Of a stretch of 64,000 nt of DNA, positions 61,344-64,000 are shown in pieces (position 1 is the first letter of the stretch; the number at the start of each line of letters is the position of its first letter). Source of the DNA: Paraburkholderia mimosarum LMG 23256 = NBRC 106338. GTDB lineage: Bacteria; Pseudomonadota; Gammaproteobacteria; Burkholderiales; Burkholderiaceae. The translations under genes and the position numbers were made by a program. The stretch lies in the NCBI RefSeq assembly GCF_000739815.1, contig NZ_BBJJ01000032.1:19031-83030 (forward strand), written 5' to 3'. The notes under the pieces were generated by a model. It made no database searches and was not told the DNA's origin. It saw only the letters and a program-made list of their open reading frames with translations.

Positions 61344-61825
61344 GAAAGTTCTCCATGCGGCCCGCGTTCGTGTTCCACGAAGGAACGGCGCGATGCCCGG
61401 GTCTGCTCGCGTGCGCTCGAGTGTCTGTTGTTTGCGCGCGCGACGCCGCATCGTGGTGGTGGCGCGACGACATCATAAGGCAAAGCGCGGCGGGTTTAGC
61501 GAGCGTGCATGTAACGCGATGTGTCGGCATATGACAACGCGCACCCCGGTGGGCGCGGTCCGCGAGCGCGACGACCCGCGCATGGGCAAACACGGCACGC
61601 AGGGCACGCGCGGGGCGGGCCGAAGCAGTCTGCGGCGGGTATAATCCGGACTCGAATTTTCCCGGATTCCCGTTCGCGCGCGTGCCTGCGTGTCCCGGCG
61701 CTCCGCGCTGCTGGCGCGAGTCGAACGCGCTGTGCTCCCCGCCGCGAACCCCAGTCGTCCGCCGCCGTTGCTGCTTTTACCGCCAGCGCCGGGTGCCGGA
61801 CGGCATCGCTTTCGAGTAATCGCCC
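61344..61825. other. Divergent intergenic region (patatin / gltX)
   Basis: This 482-bp GC-rich region holds promoters for both genes. A perfect TATAAT at 61640-61645 is the likely gltX -10; the -35 is not evident. Open frames on both strands lack support. Confidence 0.5.
61640..61645 (+). promoter_or_regulatory. Likely -10 element of the gltX promoter
   Basis: A perfect TATAAT sits about 180 bp upstream of gltX in otherwise GC-rich DNA. No -35 box resembling TTGACA is at the right distance, so the assignment is tentative. Confidence 0.45.
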
Positions 61826-63247
61826 ATGACCACCTCTGTCGTCCGTACCCGCTTCGCGCCGAGCCCGACCGGCTTCATTCACCTCGGCAACATCCGCTCC
61901 GCGCTTTATCCGTGGGCGTTCGCGCGCCACAACAAGGGCGTCTTCGTGCTGCGGATCGAAGACACCGATCTCGAGCGCTCGACGTCGGAATCGGTCGACG
62001 CGATTCTCGAAGGCATGGAATGGCTCGGCCTGAACTTCGACGAAGGCCCGTTCTATCAAATGCAGCGCATGGACCGTTATCGCGAAGTGCTCAAAGAGAT
62101 GCAGGAGCAGGGCCTCGTCTACCCGTGCTACATGTCGACCGAAGAGCTCGACGCGCTGCGCGAGCGCCAGCGCGCCGCCGGCGAGAAGCCGCGCTACGAT
62201 GGCACGTGGCGCCCCGAGCCGGGCAAGGTGCTGCCCACGCCGCCCGAGGGCGTGCAGCCGGTGCTGCGTTTCCGTAACCCGCTCACGGGCGTGGTGGCGT
62301 GGGACGACGCCGTGAAGGGCCGCGTCGAGATCTCGAACGAGGAGCTCGATGACCTCGTGATCGCTCGCCCGGACGGCACGCCGACCTACAACTTCTGCGT
62401 GGTCGTGGACGACCTCGACATGAAGATCACACACGTGATTCGCGGCGACGACCACGTGAACAACACGCCGCGCCAGATCAACATCCTGCGTGCGCTAGGC
62501 GCCGAGCCGCCTGTCTACGCGCACCTGCCGACCGTGCTCAACGAGCAGGGCGAGAAGATGAGCAAGCGTCACGGCGCGATGAGCGTGATGGGCTATCGGG
62601 ATGCCGGCTATCTGCCGGAAGCGGTGCTCAACTATCTCGCGCGTCTGGGTTGGTCGCACGGCGATGCCGAAGTGTTCACACGCGAGCAGTTCGTCGAATG
62701 GTTCGACCTCGAGCATCTCGGCAAGTCGCCCGCGCAGTACGATCACAACAAGCTCAACTGGCTCAACAACCACTACTTGAAGGAAGTGGACAACGCGCGC
62801 CTCGCCGAGCTGTCGAAGCCGTTCTTCGCCGCGCTGGGCGTGGACGAAGCCGCGCTCGCGAAGGGGCCGTCGCTCGAAGGCGTGGTCGCGCTCTTCAAGG
62901 ACCGTGCGAACACGATCAAGGAGATTGCCGAAAGCGCGATGATGTTCTACCGCGAGCCGCAGCCGGAAGCCGAAGCGCTCGCGCAGCACCTGACCGATGC
63001 AGCGCGCACGGCGCTCGCCGATCTGGCCGCTGCGCTCAAGAGTGCGGAATGGACGAAGGAGGGCGTCTCGGCCGCACTGAAGGCGACGCTCGCCACGCAC
63101 AAGCTCAAAATGCCGCAGCTCGCGATGCCGGCCCGTCTGCTCGTGGCGGGCACGACGCATACGCCGTCTGTCGATGCGGTGCTCGTGCTGTTCGGACGCG
63201 AAGCGGTGGTGAGCCGCATCGAGAAGGGCATTTCGGCGGCGGTGTAA
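61826..63247 (+). CDS. gltX: Glutamyl-tRNA synthetase
   Basis: A 473-residue class I synthetase that charges tRNA-Glu. The HIGH-type motif is HLGN (19-22) within SPTGFIHLGNIRSALY, and the KMSKS-type motif is KMSKR (244-248). The catalytic core is of the discriminating bacterial GltX type in length. Two tRNA-Glu genes follow within 800 bp, a fitting context. Confidence 0.95.
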   Translation: MTTSVVRTRFAPSPTGFIHLGNIRSALYPWAFARHNKGVFVLRIEDTDLERSTSESVDAILEGMEWLGLNFDEGPFYQMQRMDRYREVLKEMQEQGLVYPCYMSTEELDALRERQRAAGEKPRYDGTWRPEPGKVLPTPPEGVQPVLRFRNPLTGVVAWDDAVKGRVEISNEELDDLVIARPDGTPTYNFCVVVDDLDMKITHVIRGDDHVNNTPRQINILRALGAEPPVYAHLPTVLNEQGEKMSKRHGAMSVMGYRDAGYLPEAVLNYLARLGWSHGDAEVFTREQFVEWFDLEHLGKSPAQYDHNKLNWLNNHYLKEVDNARLAELSKPFFAALGVDEAALAKGPSLEGVVALFKDRANTIKEIAESAMMFYREPQPEAEALAQHLTDAARTALADLAAALKSAEWTKEGVSAALKATLATHKLKMPQLAMPARLLVAGTTHTPSVDAVLVLFGREAVVSRIEKGISAAV

Positions 63248-63434
63248 ATTTTTGAAGAATTTTTTGCCCGGACCCTAGCGCCCGGGCAACAGTTCTTGTA
63301 GTATTCGGGCTCCGTTGAATACGGAGCGCGAGATCGCTGCAAACAAGCGGCAAATCTCACGCAAAGAGCCGCAGAATCGGGCAAGGATGTTTCGTGGAAA
63401 CATCGGCGCGCTGCAAAAAACGATCCAAAAGCTC

Positions 63435-63463
63435 TTGACTAAAGCGAAATTGATGTTTAAAAT
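63435..63463 (+). promoter_or_regulatory. Strong sigma-70 promoter of the tRNA cluster
   Basis: TTGACT (63435-63440), a 17-bp spacer and TAAAAT (63458-63463), followed by a GC-containing CTCGC discriminator. The tRNA-Ala gene starts about 19 bp after the -10, consistent with a short leader. Confidence 0.8.
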
Positions 63464-63481
63464 CTCGCTTCTGTTCTGCAA

Positions 63482-63557
<76 letters not shown>

Positions 63558-63606
63558 AAAGAACAGGCAGTAACTGTAGCAAAGGCATAGTCTGCAAAGA
63601 TCATGT

Positions 63607-63682
63607 CCCCTTCGTCTAGAGGCCTAGGACATCACCCTTTCACGGTGAGTACAGGGGTTCGAATCCCCTAGGGGACGCCAGA
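63607..63682 (+). tRNA. tRNA-Glu (anticodon TTC), copy 1
   Basis: A 76-nt tRNA with acceptor GTCCCCT/AGGGGAC, anticodon loop CTTTCAC (TTC), T-loop GGTTCGAATCC and encoded CCA. It is identical to the copy at 63904-63979. Confidence 0.96.
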
Positions 63683-63755
63683 CATGAGCGTCGTCGATGA
63701 GATCGGCGAAGCATCAGGTGGAAATCAGCCGACATCCATCTGTTTGTGTCGAACT

Positions 63756-63832
63756 GGAGCGGTAGTTCAGTCGGTTAGAATACCGGCCTGTCACGCCGGG
63801 GGTCGCGGGTTCGAGTCCCGTCCGCTCCGCCA
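63756..63832 (+). tRNA. tRNA-Asp (anticodon GTC)
   Basis: A 77-nt tRNA with acceptor GGAGCGG/CCGCTCC, anticodon stem CCGGC/GCCGG and loop CTGTCAC (GTC), and encoded CCA. Confidence 0.96.
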
Positions 63833-63837
63833 GATCG

Positions 63838-63868
63838 AGCCCGTTCAGAAATTGTGAGCGGGCTTTTT
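63838..63868 (+). terminator. Intrinsic terminator after tRNA-Asp
   Basis: AGCCCG (63838-63843) pairs with CGGGCT (63859-63864), followed by TTTTAG. It lies between tRNA-Asp and the second tRNA-Glu, so the last tRNA may need read-through or its own promoter. Confidence 0.75.
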
Positions 63869-63903
63869 AGTTAAAGTGACGATTACAGGCGCAAGCCCGT
63901 GTT

Positions 63904-63979
63904 GTCCCCTTCGTCTAGAGGCCTAGGACATCACCCTTTCACGGTGAGTACAGGGGTTCGAATCCCCTAGGGGACGCCA
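63904..63979 (+). tRNA. tRNA-Glu (anticodon TTC), copy 2
   Basis: A 76-nt tRNA identical to the copy at 63607-63682, with the same acceptor, anticodon TTC and CCA end. The spacers around the two copies differ, so only the tRNA itself is duplicated. Confidence 0.96.
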
Positions 63980-64000
63980 AATCAAAATGCGGCGCCAAGG

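Noticed and set aside
63262..63290. Intrinsic terminator of gltX
   Set aside because: A GCCCGG/CCGGGC stem is present, but no T-run follows on the plus strand; too weak to list.

Overview
The window is a GC-rich chromosomal segment (local AT-rich islands apart) from a Betaproteobacterium, most likely Burkholderiaceae (Paraburkholderia, Caballeronia or Burkholderia). The evidence is an odhB-lpdA-zapE run, a second Hfq with a long Gly/Pro tail, DUF2968 and DUF1571 proteins, an OmpC-type porin, fabI beside yejABEF, and gltX next to an Ala/Glu/Asp/Glu tRNA cluster. No CRISPR array, prophage or intact insertion sequence is visible.

Layout. 1-3336: end of the 2-oxoglutarate dehydrogenase operon (odhB partial, lpdA) and zapE. 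3501-6843: a lone transposase N-domain gene, DUF2147, DUF2968, a small conserved protein and hfq2. 7544-9144: tiny lipoprotein, ECF sigma factor and membrane anti-sigma factor. 9200-11284: VAO-type flavoprotein and a Tat-signal protein. 11281-17049 (minus): DUF1571, fadD, an MFS carrier and a porin. 17407-20059: an SDR and an acyl-CoA synthetase.

20765-31900 is an oxalate-catabolism island: GntR regulator, oxalyl-CoA decarboxylase, formyl-CoA transferase, a PAS protein with FixL-like heme-pocket residues, PntAB transhydrogenase, an OxlT-type antiporter and an MHS permease. The gntR and oxc promoters carry the same ATATT-N8-AATAT palindrome, placed between the likely -35 and -10 elements, which predicts a self-contained regulon.

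31950-41509 is a second catabolic island: LysR regulator, MaoC/HTD2-type hydratase, acyl-CoA dehydrogenase, family III CoA-transferase, MmgE/PrpD protein, CitE-like lyase and a TRAP transporter (DctP, DctQ, DctM). The set fits uptake and cleavage of a branched C5 dicarboxylate through mesaconyl- or itaconyl-CoA and citramalyl-CoA to pyruvate and acetyl-CoA.

41558-48585 is a rearranged zone. A methyltransferase has lost its original start. A LysR/MFS pair lies between two partial copies of the dctM-methyltransferase junction. An IS200-like transposase remnant precedes yqiJ-yqiK (flotillin), and a Rieske oxygenase gene runs out of frame into a headless gene. 49722-52639 holds a hotdog thioesterase, a TetR regulator, a fimbrial-like exported protein and a Pro/Tyr/His-rich exported protein. 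52797-63979 is core genome: fabI, yejABEF, an NlpC/P60 hydrolase, a patatin lipoprotein, gltX and four tRNAs.
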